This document shows positions 11,571 through 23,642 of a DNA stretch of 64,000 nucleotides, one piece after another (within the stretch, counting starts at the first letter, position 1; every line of letters starts with the position of its first letter). The translations under genes and the position numbers were made by a program. Source of the DNA: Dioszegia crocea (taxonomy: Eukaryota > Basidiomycota > Tremellomycetes > Tremellales > Bulleribasidiaceae); NCBI GenBank assembly GCA_001600615.1, contig BCKK01000001.1, positions 1,031,082 to 1,095,081 of the forward strand, written 5' to 3'. Below the pieces are notes generated by a model, which had not been told where the DNA came from, ran no database searches, and saw only the letters and a program-made list of their open reading frames with translations.

Positions 11571-13539
11571 CTAGATATCTGCACTTGTCAGTTGCGTGTC
11601 AACATCCGGAAAGGAGAATGGGCAACTGTACCTTCCCAGCCACTGAGATGTCAGCTTACGTCCCGGCACGGCCATTCAGCATTGCAAGGCTTGGTTTATG
11701 ACTTACCCTTTCGCCAGCTTGTAACCAGCTTCAGATTCGGGCATATCGGGCGAATCTTGAAGTTTCGCAATACGTTCTTCTCCTCGGCCCTTTCGGAGCT
11801 GGATCCGAGTGGCGGAGCTGTGATATCAGCTTGGATTCATTGCATCGGACCATTGAACTAACGCATGAGCAAGCACATGTCCTGACAAGTTAGCTTAAGC
11901 TTGAAGAGAGAGGATCTAAACTCACCTCCAACGGGCTTGACGGTAGCTGCGGCTGCGAACCTTGACGTCAGCAAGTTTCAAACAATCGCTCGACCGTCAC
12001 GCACATAGCAGATGCCTATTGGAGTCAGCTTGATGCAGTACCTTTCGCCCGTTGCAACTTACCCCAGGGTCAGATTGGACTTGGTTGGTCATAAGGATAG
12101 CGACATTGAACTCCTCAGCGATCTTTTGAAGCCGAGCGAGGAACTGATTGAGTTTCTGACTGTCAGCTCGGCTCCGGCTCAATTGCGTCAGAAATACTAG
12201 CTCACCTGCTGACGCTCCGAGAGCTCTCCACGGCCAGAGTAGTCTTGCCCTGCCTGTCAGCCATAGCGAGAAGGAATGACGTACTGAAGAGGTTCATGAC
12301 ACTATCGACAATTAGGAGTTTGTAGCTCCGATCATCCACAAAGCTACGGTGTAAGCTTGAGAGCTCCCTATACGAGCAGATGGTAACTTACCGCTGAGCG
12401 AGCTCGACTAGAAGATCACACTGCTGCTCCGAGCTCCAAGCGCGGGCAGTGAGGATATTCTCCAGCACCATCTCGGGCTCGACACCGAACCTGTCTGCGA
12501 TGTCTCGGACACGATCAGGACGGAAAGTACCCCTGCGTTAAGTCAGATTCGCCCGCCTAGCCCACGCTAAGCGCAGTGCAACTCACTCTGTATCGATATA
12601 GGCCACTTTCCCACTTGCTCCGCCCTGGTCTTCAGGAAGCTGAGTCGTGACGCAGAGGGTATGACACAGCTGGGTCTGCGGGAGTCAGCTAATTTGCGAT
12701 ATCGGCGTCGTAGGCCATGCAGCTTACCTTTCCCGTCCTGTACTCCCCGTAGACCTCTGTGATGCTCTGAGTCGAGATTCCGCCACCTAGCATCCCATCG
12801 GCAGTCTTACTCCCGGTGGAAATGTGGATGACATTCTGCCTTCGCTCAGACACTTCAGCGGCCGTCTGGAAGAGGGGAGGCTGATAAGTCAGCTTTATCT
12901 GCTCGAAGAGGTAGACAATATAGCTGAATGTATGACTCACCAACATCTTCGTAGCGGTCTCCTTGAGCTTCTCGACTTTGGCCTACAATCATCAATGCGA
13001 GGTTCTTCCTCTCTCCAAGTTCAAACTTACTTCCGATAAACCCTGTACGGCGTCAGCTTATTGAGTATAAAATCTGCACAATTCTCAACTGACCTTAATC
13101 TTGAGCAGGTTCTTTCGGGTTGTCTGAGAGACACCGAGGACGGTGACAATCCCGGCGGCTTTCAACTTCAGGATATCCTGGACGTTGATACCCTGAGGGG
13201 TCAGCTGAATCCGCGTATCGGATTCATAACACTCTTTGGGGCGGGACAGTTGACTCACGTGAGACTGGAGATCGTCGACGGACTGGAGAGGAAGGTGTCA
13301 GTGCAGGCCGAGCGCCAGTCCCAGCCAGCTTACCGCATATTCACTCATTGCTTCCTGTTATGATCAGTACTTGGGAGTACTCATAAGGGGAAGGGTGAGC
13401 TGTGAGAGTGGTCAAGGTGAAGAAGAAGGTAACATGGCTCTTTGACAAGCTTCTAGAATACTGGAGGGAAGGAAGGAAATCAGGAGAGGAACGGTAGTCA
13501 GGGAGAAGATAGACTCACAGCATCTCCGTTGTCTGACAT
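11571..13539 (-). CDS. DMC1: Meiotic recombinase Dmc1
   Basis: RecA/Rad51-family strand-exchange protein acting in meiotic recombination. Eighteen exons: 13539..13519, 13354..13334, 13282..13259, 13192..13094, 13042..13031, 12982..12941, 12865..12728, 12675..12587, 12532..12392, 12343..12285, 12249..12206, 12155..12063, 12015..12005, 11960..11926, 11881..11863, 11817..11707, 11642..11632 and 11578..11571, giving 325 residues. The helix-hairpin-helix region has [18 protein letters not shown] and [17 protein letters not shown]. Walker A is GEYRTGKTQ and Walker B is [42 protein letters not shown] and [20 protein letters not shown] favour Dmc1 over Rad51. The C-terminus is AKGGWEDI. Many exons are tiny (8, 11, 11, 12 nt), yet each is required by conserved residues. 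Divergent from ACO2. Confidence 0.9.
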
Positions 13540-13863
13540 TGTGGCTTGATGGGTGGGTGTGAGAGTTCGCGGGAATAGTATAGATATAAAGGTAAGAGGA
13601 AGGAGAGGAAGGTGGGGATGTGGAAGAAGAGATCATATTGAGATTTGAGCTTGGGCTTTATATAATGAGGGTCATCAGAAGCTTGCTTTGAGCTTGGACC
13701 GCCTCCACCCAGGCGAGGTCACACACGTGGAATATCTGCCCCCTTATCACTGCCGTAATGATCCCGGCCGAGTAACGCCGGCCGAAACCCGAGACCCAGC
13801 AAAAGTTGAGCAACCACTCAAATCACTTCAATCTCACCCCTACTTGTCCCACCAACAACAGCC
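13540..13863. other. Divergent promoter region DMC1/ACO2
   Basis: 324-base shared upstream region of a meiotic gene and a mitochondrial metabolic gene. No exon or obvious binding site is seen apart from CCGGCC-type GC patches near 13765-13790. Confidence 0.4.
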
Positions 13864-16594
13864 ATGCTGCGCCCTACAACCATGGCCAGCTCATCCCGCC
13901 TGGCTATCCGCCATGCTCGGTCATTTGCCACGCCCTCCTTGCTCCCCGTCAAAGACTGCACATCCATTACCCCGCCGTACCCCCGCCTTCTCAAGACTCT
14001 CGACCAGGTCCGGAGGGTCTTGCCAAAGGGCAACAAGTTGACACTTGCCGAGAAGATCCTCTATAGTCATTTGAGAAATCCCGAGGAGAGTTTGGGTGGA
14101 GGTGGGAAGATCAGAGGAGAAAGATACCTCAAATTGAGGCCAGACAGAGTTGCCATGCAGGTCAGTCTGGCCTGCATCTTGCTTTAACTTGACTGATCTT
14201 CAGGATGCCTCTGCCCAAATGGCTTTGCTACAATTCATGACTTGTCGTCTTCCCACCTGCGCCGTCCCCGCCAGTATCCACTGCGACCATCTTATTCAAG
14301 CCTCCGTTGGGGCCGCATCCGACCTCGCTAAATCCATCGACCAGAACAAGGAGGTGTTTGACTTCCTAGAGTCTGCAGCGCGGAAATACGGTATTGAATT
14401 CTGGCGTCCAGGATCTGGAATCATCCATCAAATCGTGCTCGAGAACTACGCCGCCCCTGGTTTGCTCATGTTGGGCACGGACTCGCACACGCCTAATGCA
14501 GGTGGTCTGGGTATGCTGGCTATTGGGGTCGGAGGCGCAGATGCCGTGGACGCATTGACGGATACGCCATGGGAGCTCAAGGCGCCGATGATTACGGGTG
14601 TGAAGTTAACTGGGGAGTTGAGTGGGTGGGCGACGCCGAAGGATCTCATCTTGCATCTAGCTGGGAGGTTGACCGTGCGGGTGAGTATTCGTATCAAGAA
14701 GTCTGGAACTCGGCTGACAGATCAGGGCGGCACAGGCAGGATCCTCGAGTACTTTGGACCAGGTGTAACTGCCCAGTCCTGTACTGGTCTGGCCACTATT
14801 GCGAACATGGGCGCGGAGGTCGGCGCGACGACATCCACATTCCCATATGCCGCCAACATGCGGGAATACCTGATTGCGACGGGTAGAGGACCGGTTGCGC
14901 AGGCTGCGGATGATGCGGCTAGCCAGGGGTTTTTGCAAGCAGACGAAGGGGCAGAGTACGATGAGGTCATTGAGATTGTAAGTCAGGCGTATATACGGAG
15001 TGATGCCCTTTCCTGGTGGAGACGAGATCGGAAGAAGTTGAGCTGATTGTTAGAACCTCTCTGAGCTTGAACCTCACCTGAATGGACCATTCACACCCGA
15101 TCTCGCAACCCCCTTATCCTCCTTCCCCGGCTTCCTCTCCGCCAACAACTACCCCACCGTACTCTCCTCGGCTTTGATTGGATCATGTACCAACTCGTCA
15201 TACGAGGACATGTCCCGTGTGGCCAGTATTGCCCAACAGGCCAAAGACGCAGGATTGATGAGCAAGGTCCGTTGAAGCCTCCCTGGCGCAGCGCAGGATA
15301 GACGGCTGATGTGTTCAGGTTCCATTCTTGGTCACTCCCGGATCTGAGCTCATTAGGGCTACTGTCGAGCGAGACGGGCTACAGTCCACACTTGAGGATG
15401 TCGGAGCTACCGTTCTGGCCAATGCGTGCGGACCATGTATCGGCCAATGGAAGCGAGACGAGAAGAAGGGTGAAGACAACGGTGAGTTGTGGCTTTGCTG
15501 CGAATTGGTGATGCAATGCTGATTCTTCAGCTATCCTAACATCCTTCAACCGGAATTTCAAAGCAAGGAACGACGGAAATCTACGAACCATGAACTTCCT
15601 CGCCTCACCCGAAATCGTAACCGCCATGGCCTTCTCCGGCTCACTAAACTTCAACCCCGTAACCGATTCCATCCCCACCCCTTCTGGTCCATTCCGATTC
15701 TCCCCTCCTACAGGCGACCGTCTCCCTCCTTCAGGCTACACGCCTGGTGATCTATCTTATGCCCCCTCGCCGTCCCCTGTCCCGCAGGGCGAGACGGAGA
15801 TTGCCATCAGCCCCAGTTCGGCTAGATTGGAGGTGCTCGAGCCGTTCGGGTCAAGCTTTAAAGATGGGAAGGGGGAACTACCTGAATTGACTTGTCTCAT
15901 GCGGGTTAGGGGGAAGTGTACTACGGACCATATCTCCGCTGCGGGCGCTTGGTTGAAGGTGAGTCGACAGCTTGTGGTCGATGGGAGAAAGGCTGATGTC
16001 TATAGTACAAAGGCCACTTGAGCAATATTTCCGAAAACACACTGATGACTGCTGTCAATGATGAAGGAGGACAAATCAACATTGCGAACGATGGGAATGG
16101 GGAGGATACAATCCCCAAGACGATGCAAAAGTACAAGCAGCGAAACGAGCCGTGGATGCTGGTCGTCGATGACAACTGTAAGCGGCTCCTTTCTCTGCGA
16201 TTGAGTGCATACTGACAACGCAGACGGAGAAGGATCAGCACGAGAACACGCAGCGCTTCAACCTCGATACTACGGCTGTGCTCTCATCCTCGCCCGCTCC
16301 TTCGCCCGGATCCACGAAACCAACCTAAAGAAACAAGGTATCCTCCCTCTTTGGTTTGTCGACAAGAGCGACTATTCGCGTATATCGGCCTTTGACAAAA
16401 TCTCCACGAGGGGTGTAGAGGGACTGCTGGAGGGGTCGTTGGAAGGTGATGAGATTACGTTGGTTGTTACTCGGCCCGATGGGGAGACTTATGAGGTTAA
16501 AGCGAGACATACGATGAGTAGAGATCAGGTCGAGTGGTTGAGGGCTGGGAGCGCACTTAATTGGATTGGAGAGCAGGCTAGGCGGTCGGCTTAG
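13864..16594 (+). CDS. ACO2: Mitochondrial aconitase, Aco2 (homocitrate dehydratase) type
   Basis: Exons 13864..14160, 14204..14680, 14726..14977, 15054..15266, 15319..15481, 15531..15958, 16006..16177 and 16224..16594 give 790 residues. The N-terminus is an Arg/Ser-rich leader ([15 protein letters not shown]), consistent with mitochondrial import. 4Fe-4S ligands are in [14 protein letters not shown] and [14 protein letters not shown]; substrate-binding segments include [33 protein letters not shown] and [18 protein letters not shown]. Length matches the aconitase family. In budding yeast Aco2 mainly dehydrates homocitrate in lysine synthesis while Aco1 serves the TCA cycle. Assignment to Aco2 rather than Aco1 rests on my recollection of [24 protein letters not shown] features and is less certain than the family. 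Confidence 0.85.
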
Positions 16595-16778
16595 GTGTGA
16601 CTTGATTCGTCGGGTGCAAGTGAGGGGTGTATCTGTTTTGTAGGTATAGGAGTTACATTTACTGTTGCATACTTTTTCGACATCTGCCATTCTTGATGCT
16701 AGGCGTGCCAGTCGGATTTTCGAGTGATTATACGCTGGGTATTCGCTGCTCTACGTATCCTCTGCCCCAACTTATGTG

Positions 16779-17920
16779 TCACGCAGATGCATTTCGTTCT
16801 TGCACTTCCCGGACGATATCCTCTAGGCTGGACACGACATTTACACCCTCAAGATCCTCGCCTTCTTTACGCACAGCCCCATCGCTCCATTCTCCTTGTC
16901 GACGGACGAGACGCGCTTCGAGACCCGCACTGATGGCTCCGTGATAGTCCCTGTAATGTGAGCTGCGTTTACCACGTCGCTTGCGACATCCGCACTACTC
17001 ACGCCTGTAATTCATCGCCGACCATCACCACCCCTTCTGCCGATTGTAAATTGCAGCACTTCAAGGCATAGTCATATATCCCTCTTTCAGGTTTCGAAAT
17101 TTCGGCATCCCAAGATAGAGTCGGGGGGAAAGTGAGCAGAGGCAGAATTTGTAGGGCTTCAAGAGTTTTGACTGAGCAAAGTCAGTCTTGGCCTCCAATC
17201 GCCTGCAGATAGGGCACATACGGATCCTGGGATCTGCATTAGAAACAATCGAGGTACTGGTGCCCATACTCCGTAATTTCTCAACTGGTTCGTCAGCCAG
17301 CATTCGGAGGGTAGGGGGAAGAGACGTACGACAAGAGATCGTTTCTGAGAAATTCCTATACCCTTCTTGACTTTCGAAACGCTGCAGCAACCGCGGTGCC
17401 AATTTGCCCATGCAAGTTTCTAGATCTGAACATTTCAGCAAGACCTGTTAATGTGATTCGCTATGTCGACATACGCTGTTCGTTAGCGCCAGCATGAATC
17501 ATACAGCTCCGGATCAAACGGGTCCACCATTCTTCCGGCGTGATGGATGGGAGGGCCTTTTTGCCGTATAGGGGATACCGGCTTGAGACATCCTTAAACG
17601 CTGAGACTGGTAAGTATCTGTCGTAGGGTGCAAGGCACAGAACGAACCCGGCTTGAATCCTGCCCTCACGGATGAAGGGGAGATGGCCGAACTGGGGATC
17701 CCGGCTCGTATCGCTTCTTGGTAGTATCTTATTCCGTCAGATTTGCTCCGTAGAGGATAGATGGACGGACACACTGCTCATGTATTGGTATCCTGGGCGT
17801 ACAGAGCGTATCTGAGCGCTAGTCAGTATGTGGTCAGGATCCGAGGGGCAGGATTTCGAGCTGACCAAAGACGTCGAACAGGACCAGGCGGATCGGGCCT
17901 CTGTTTGCTTGAGCTGACAT
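16779..17920 (-). CDS. HAD-superfamily hydrolase, HDHD3-like
   Basis: Haloacid-dehalogenase-like phosphatase. Exons 17920..17866, 17811..17775, 17727..17648, 17600..17475, 17425..17330, 17284..17222, 17171..17003 and 16950..16779 give 265 residues. Motif I spans the first junction as LVLFDVFDTLCTP (nucleophile Asp and +2 acid-base Asp). The cap has YPLYGKKALPSITPEEWW. Motif II is SIVSNADPRI, motif III lysine is EISKPERGIYDYAL, and motif IV is VVMVGDELQADYHGAISAG. This cap-plus-Rossmann order fits the REG-2/HDHD3 group. The substrate is unknown. Divergent from GCN2 with 256 bases between the start codons. Confidence 0.85.
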
Positions 17921-18176
17921 GTGTCGGATGGTTTTCAATGCTGCATTACTCGAGCTACCACTCTTGCAGAGAGCCGAGAACATCTGTTTGATAGCAAGTT
18001 GTATGTACTGGTCAAAGGTCGAACAGATCATCACCGTTTATATGTGGGCGGACCAAAATTGGGGCCCCGCAATATCTGTCGACTCCGCAACAACACAAAG
18101 TTGCCTAGACACCTACCACCATCTGCATCTCTACCTCTATCTTGGACAGTATACCCATGCCAGTCTTGCTAGCTCC

Positions 18177-21100
18177 ATGACGGATGCTAATCCGGTCCGA
18201 GAAGACGAGCTCTTGGTTCTGCGTTCAATCTTTGGGGTAGGCATTGTCTGATCCCTGCTCATCCACCTGTTACTGACAAGACAGGATGATTGGAAAGACT
18301 TTCCGCCTACGAAGTCGGCATGGGGGACTGTAATAGATGAAGGGTCTTGGGAGGTGGCACTTCGGTCGAGAGATGAAATGCCTGTTGGGATCGTCATCAA
18401 GGGCAGCTTTCCAAAGGTGGGCTATGAACTCAGAGCTCAGGGCAAAAATTCGACACCTTGCCCAGGCCAGGACTAAGCTGAGCGAGGTAGGGCTATCCCA
18501 AACATGTGATACAATTCGCCCTCTCCGAAGCTCGGGGTCTGTCGCCTGAGCATGTCAAAAAACTTCAGAAAGTGCTTCAGAACGCCGCCAAGGCGAAAGT
18601 TGGAGAAGCAATGGTATTTGAGGTGAGTTTTGCGGGCTGGATTTGGGTTCTTGCCTAAGTCTAGATAACGGAGCTCTGCCAAGACTGGATCACGGAGAAT
18701 CACCTCAAGTTACCCAACCCAAATGAGATCGTGCCGAACTTGATGGAGCAGATGGCGCAGCGGGAGCAGGCTCAAAAAGACGTGAGCTATATGGTGCTCT
18801 TCTGGCTAGTATGTTGCATCGGCTGATTGACAGGCTGAACAAGCTCAGATTGAATCAGAAAGGGAGCAACTCAGAGCGCAAGCTGCCGAGCAGAATCGTC
18901 TTCTTACTGAAAAGATTCAACTGGACGCGTCGCGCAAGTCCGAGCGTGCTCGTCAGGCGGAACAAGAGGCCGACGCGAAGCGGAAACAAGAGTCTCTGGC
19001 TGTACTGGCGGATGGGGAGCTGGAGAGTCGGATCCTGGTGCTGGATGAGGAGGTAGGAGTAGGAGGATATCAAGGTCAATGGCGGACCTGGGCTCTTTTC
19101 GGCGGCAAGAAGGACGCAATGTGGACGACATACTCTGCCGAGCCAGATGTTGCGTCGGGGTCGGGCGGATCCTCGGCTTTCGTACGTGCAACACTCCCGA
19201 CCGTCGCTGTACACGTCGTCGACTTTGCGAGCTCGTACTACTCGACCAGCCAGGGCAGGAAAAAGATTGACGCGCTGTCGCACGAAGTGTCTCGGCTGCG
19301 GGACGTGCGGTGCGAGAATGTCGTGAGGATCTTGGCGGTGAAGCGGGAGAAGAGCCCCAAGGGATGGGAGCGGCTCATGATCATGACGGAGCACTTTATG
19401 GAGGGAGGTAGGGTGAAAACATGGTTACCGGCGGACGGATTCGGGGAGACGCTCGCCCGGGTATACCTCGCCCAGGTCCTGGCTGGTCTGAGCGAAATCC
19501 ATCGGTCGAAATCGACCCAGAAGCAGATTGACCCGGATCACGTTCTGCTCTGTCCCGGTTCCGCAGGCGAACGGGTCGTCAAGCTCTGCGGGACTTCGTT
19601 TGCTCGACGGATAGGAGACCTACACCTCTCTAACCCTTTCCTTCGGAGCTACAACGACCCCACACCGGAACTTTGGAAGAGCCCCGAAGAGCTTGAAAGC
19701 CCACACGATTATTCTCCCCGTCGAGATATCTGGCAGGCGGCACTCCTCTTCCTCCAACTCTTGTTCGGACACCAATGTCTGCTCGTCTACCCTAATCTTG
19801 AGATCCTCCTCCAACACTCGTCAGTGTCAGACTCAACCATCGAGCTACTACGGGCCATGATGCATCCCAATGCCAAGAAGCGCGTCTCAGCGGACGAAGC
19901 TATAGATCGGCTGAAGCACAAACATCGAGATGTGTCCAGCTCGACGGTGCTCGGTCTGTCCACCTCGTCGAATGGCGCTCTTACCTCCCCTCGAGATATG
20001 CTCGGCACATCCCCCATCTTCGGCCGGCTGGGTTCATACTTTCCCCAATCTAGCGCTCCGAGACAATCTCGGTATCGCGAAGACTTTGTCGAGGTGGAGT
20101 TTTTGGGTCGAGGCGGGTTTGGCGAAGTTGTCAAAGCTCGGAATAAGCTCGATTCGCGCGTTTACGCAATCAAGAAGGTGAAGCTACGACAAGGGGACGA
20201 TGAGCAGAGAGTGTACAGGGAAGTCCAGAATATGTCGGGGGTCAATCACCAGCATATCGTCCGGTATTTCACGTGCTGGTTGGAGGATGTCCAACCGCCG
20301 CCTGAAACGGAGACGGAGTCGAGCGAGGAAGGAGCGAATACGGAAACGCCAGGAACGGAGGAGGAGGAGGAAGATATCTTCAAGTTGGACTTTGACGATA
20401 TATCCTTCTCCAGGCCGGACAACTCCCGCAGCGCGTCCTTCCCCTCTGTCAGATTTGCGAATGATGACGAGGACGAAGAGGAAGAGACGAGCGATTCGGA
20501 TGCGGATTCGGACGACACTATCCCTGATCCTTCTTCCCGCCCTCTTGCTCGAGTTAACAAACTCCCCATACCCAAAACGAAACCCTCAATGTCAATGACG
20601 GATGCTACATCCGAATCGCAGAATGTCAAAACAATCCTCTACATCGCGATGGAGTTTGTCGAGAAGCAGACGCTGCGCGAGTTGATCTCGGCGGGGATCT
20701 CGGAGGAGGAAGGATGGATACTGCTCAAGCAGATCCTGGAGGCTTTGGCGCACCTAGCCAGTATCAAGATCGTCCATCGGGATCTTAAGCCGTCCAACAT
20801 CCTCATCAACTCTCGAAACCAGGTCAAAATCGCCGATTTCGGACTGTCGACGACGGACATGACCTCGGCCGACTCGATGCAAATTGGCAGCCAGGATCCG
20901 GACGGGGTAGAACTTGACCGAACTTCGAATATCGGTACGGGTCTCTACATTGCTCCCGAGGTTGCCGTCTCGCGGTCATATGACGAGAAAGCCGACATGT
21001 ACTCGCTCGGAGTCATCCTCTTTGAGATGTGCTTTCGGTTCGATACCCAGATGGAACGGGCGCAGATCATCACGGCGCTTCGACTCCCCGCCGTCATTTT

Positions 21101-23505
21101 CCCACCGGCGTGGGTGGATATGGCGGATCAGAGGAAGATCGTGACCATGCTACTCCAGCATGGTCCGGGTATGCGGCCCACCGCGGATCAGTTGCTCCGG
21201 GACCCACTTCTCCCCAACCCAGAACGCGATCAGCAAAAATACGTCGAAGCGATCGGCGAGGTTTCAAACCCTTCGTCGAGTTACTATCCCCGGCTGGTCA
21301 CTGCGCTCTTTGACCCTGATCGTCGGACATACTCCACGGCAGCGGATAATCGGCTCGACGATTACACGTATGACAACCCGCACGACGATGACCTCCAGGT
21401 CTGGGTCACGGTGGTACAGCAGCGGCTTGTCCAGCTGTTTCAACGACACGGCGCGGTCGAAACTCACCTCCCACTCCTTATCCCCGAGACAAGCCTTTTA
21501 AGTGCTTTTCGCCCTCCAGGCAAAACTGCCAAGCTTCTCGATTCGAGCGGTAAACTTATACGTCTACCCGCAACGAACCTCCTTAGCATGGCGAGAAATG
21601 CGACTCGACGTCAAATTGAGCGGATAAAACGGTATCATATCGGTGAGCGATACGAGGCCAAATTCGAGGGTCAACCCACCGTATACGGCGAGCTCAGCTT
21701 CGACATCATCTCCCCCATCCGATCGCCTGCGGCCGAGGCAGAACTGCTAGATCTTATTGACAAGATCCTCGCCGAATTTAAAGGCGGTCGGACACCCGCA
21801 TTTGCGGACTATGAGCTGCACATCAGCCATGAGGGTGTGCTGGCTACGATGCTGGGAGCTATACCGGAGAAGCATCGCGGGGATGTGGGGAGGTTGTTCA
21901 GGGAAACTGGCTCGACCTGGACAAACGAGTCCAGGATGAAACTCAACGGTCTGAGCGGTATCCCCAAATCCCTCCAAGATGAGATTGACCAATGCTGTCT
22001 GGTTGACAACTTTTCTGTCGTCCGAACCAAGCTTGAAACCATCTTCACATCCACTTCTTCCCGCCGCCGCCTCCTTCCTGCGCTAGACGAGATTGATACT
22101 GTTCTCAAACTCGCTCGGGCCGCCGGGGTATCCCGTCGAATCCTCTTTAGACCCACCATGTCCCGCCACGCCGACCATTTCAGGGGCGGGATAATGTTTG
22201 AGTGTATCCGTCGGGGCAAGTCGCAATCTCGCGACTTGCTAGCGTATGGAGGCCGGTACGATGTGCTCTTGTCTCACTTCAAAGACCCGGCGAAGGAGAT
22301 GCCTAGTCGTCAGGTCTTTGGAGTCGGGATGTCGTTGTCTACAGATATCCTGGCAAGGACGGTGAAGAAGTACGAGTCGGCATTGTCGGAGCGGTTGATG
22401 AATAAGGATGTGGAATCGGAGAGGTCATTTGGGTTCTGGACGCCAGCCAGGTGTGATGTGTACGTTGTGGCGGCGGGTCTGGATCTGGCGGGGAGGATGG
22501 CCTTGACGGGAGAATTGTGGCGTGCGGGCATCGGAGCGGATATGCAATATGATGATGAGCGGAGTCAGATCGATGTGGAAAGGGAGTGTCTGGATCAGAA
22601 TACTTTGTGAGTGTACAGACTCATACTTGTTGATAGGCATGGCTGATATCTCAAGGTTCCTGCTGGTGCCACGAGCCAATCGGCAGAGTGTCAAGATCCG
22701 CCCGATTCTCAAAAAGGGGTCCGAAGTCGACGGTAAGTTGACTCCTCCGGCTCGATTTTGAGCGGTGTCTTAAGCTGACGAACACAGTTCCTCGAAACGA
22801 GCTTGTTTCGTATCTCCGCCAAGCGATTCTCGAACAGCGCCGTATTGACGCAGGCTACGCGTCCGTCGAGCAAAGTGCTGGGTCAAGCTACTCGATGGCT
22901 CTGCCGGGTGATCAAAAAGCCGGCGAGGCAGAGATCAAATTGGTTCTACCGCCCGAACCGCAATCTGCAAAAGGCACAAAGGGGCGACCTGTACGGAAAC
23001 ATCGACACACTACCAAAGTGAGTTGCATCATTCCAGCGGACTCGCCCTTCGAACCTTCGATAAAAGCTGACGAGTCCAGCCGATATATTATGAAAAGGCG
23101 GAAGAGTTCGCTTCTCGAGTAGGTACCCACCTTCCGGTGATAGCTATCGACCTAGAACCAGCCCTCATCTCTCGTCTTGCCCTCTCGCCACATTGGGTGA
23201 ATGACGATGAAGCCTGGCGGGGGATATTAGGAGAGTTGAAGAGCTCAGAGAGGAAGTATGCGGATTTAGTAAGGGCTGCAGTGAAGGATGCTGTTTCTGC
23301 GTCTGGAGCGACGGGCGGGACGGGAGGGATGGGTAGCGGTGGTGGGTTAGGAGGTATGGGTGGAGGTGGGATAAGTGCCAACATGGGGATCGGAGGGAGT
23401 AGTACTGGAGGTGGATCGGCAGGTGAGGGCGAGAAGGGGAATAGTGGATGGGTGTGGTTGTTCTCTGTCCGAGAGGGGAAGGGCTTCTTGTTGCAGACTC
23501 GGTAG
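18177..23505 (+). CDS. GCN2: eIF2alpha kinase Gcn2
   Basis: Binds uncharged tRNA and phosphorylates eIF2alpha to start general amino-acid control. Exons 18177..18236, 18285..18416, 18491..18622, 18665..18781, 18834..22606, 22656..22732, 22788..23017 and 23080..23505 give 1,648 residues. Order: RWD domain (Gcn1 binding, residues about 1-110), a coiled, charged linker, a partial pseudokinase domain (about 220-450), the kinase domain with LGRGGFGEVVKARN (about 572), YAIKKVKL, IVHRDLKPSNILI (about 790), IADFGLST and GTGLYIAPEVA and an acidic insert in the N-lobe, then a HisRS-like domain and a short C-terminal region. The end holds a Gly/Met-rich run absent from typical Gcn2. The acceptor at 18490/18491 is the least certain junction. 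Confidence 0.93.
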
Positions 23506-23642
23506 ATTCGTGAGAATAGAAATAGAGATATAGTATAATGTGGCCTGTTATTGCAATGTAGCTTGTTCCTCCAACACTAGACTGATTTTCACATCTTTCA
23601 TTCATATTTCCTATTTTGCCCATCTTCTACCTACGTTACATC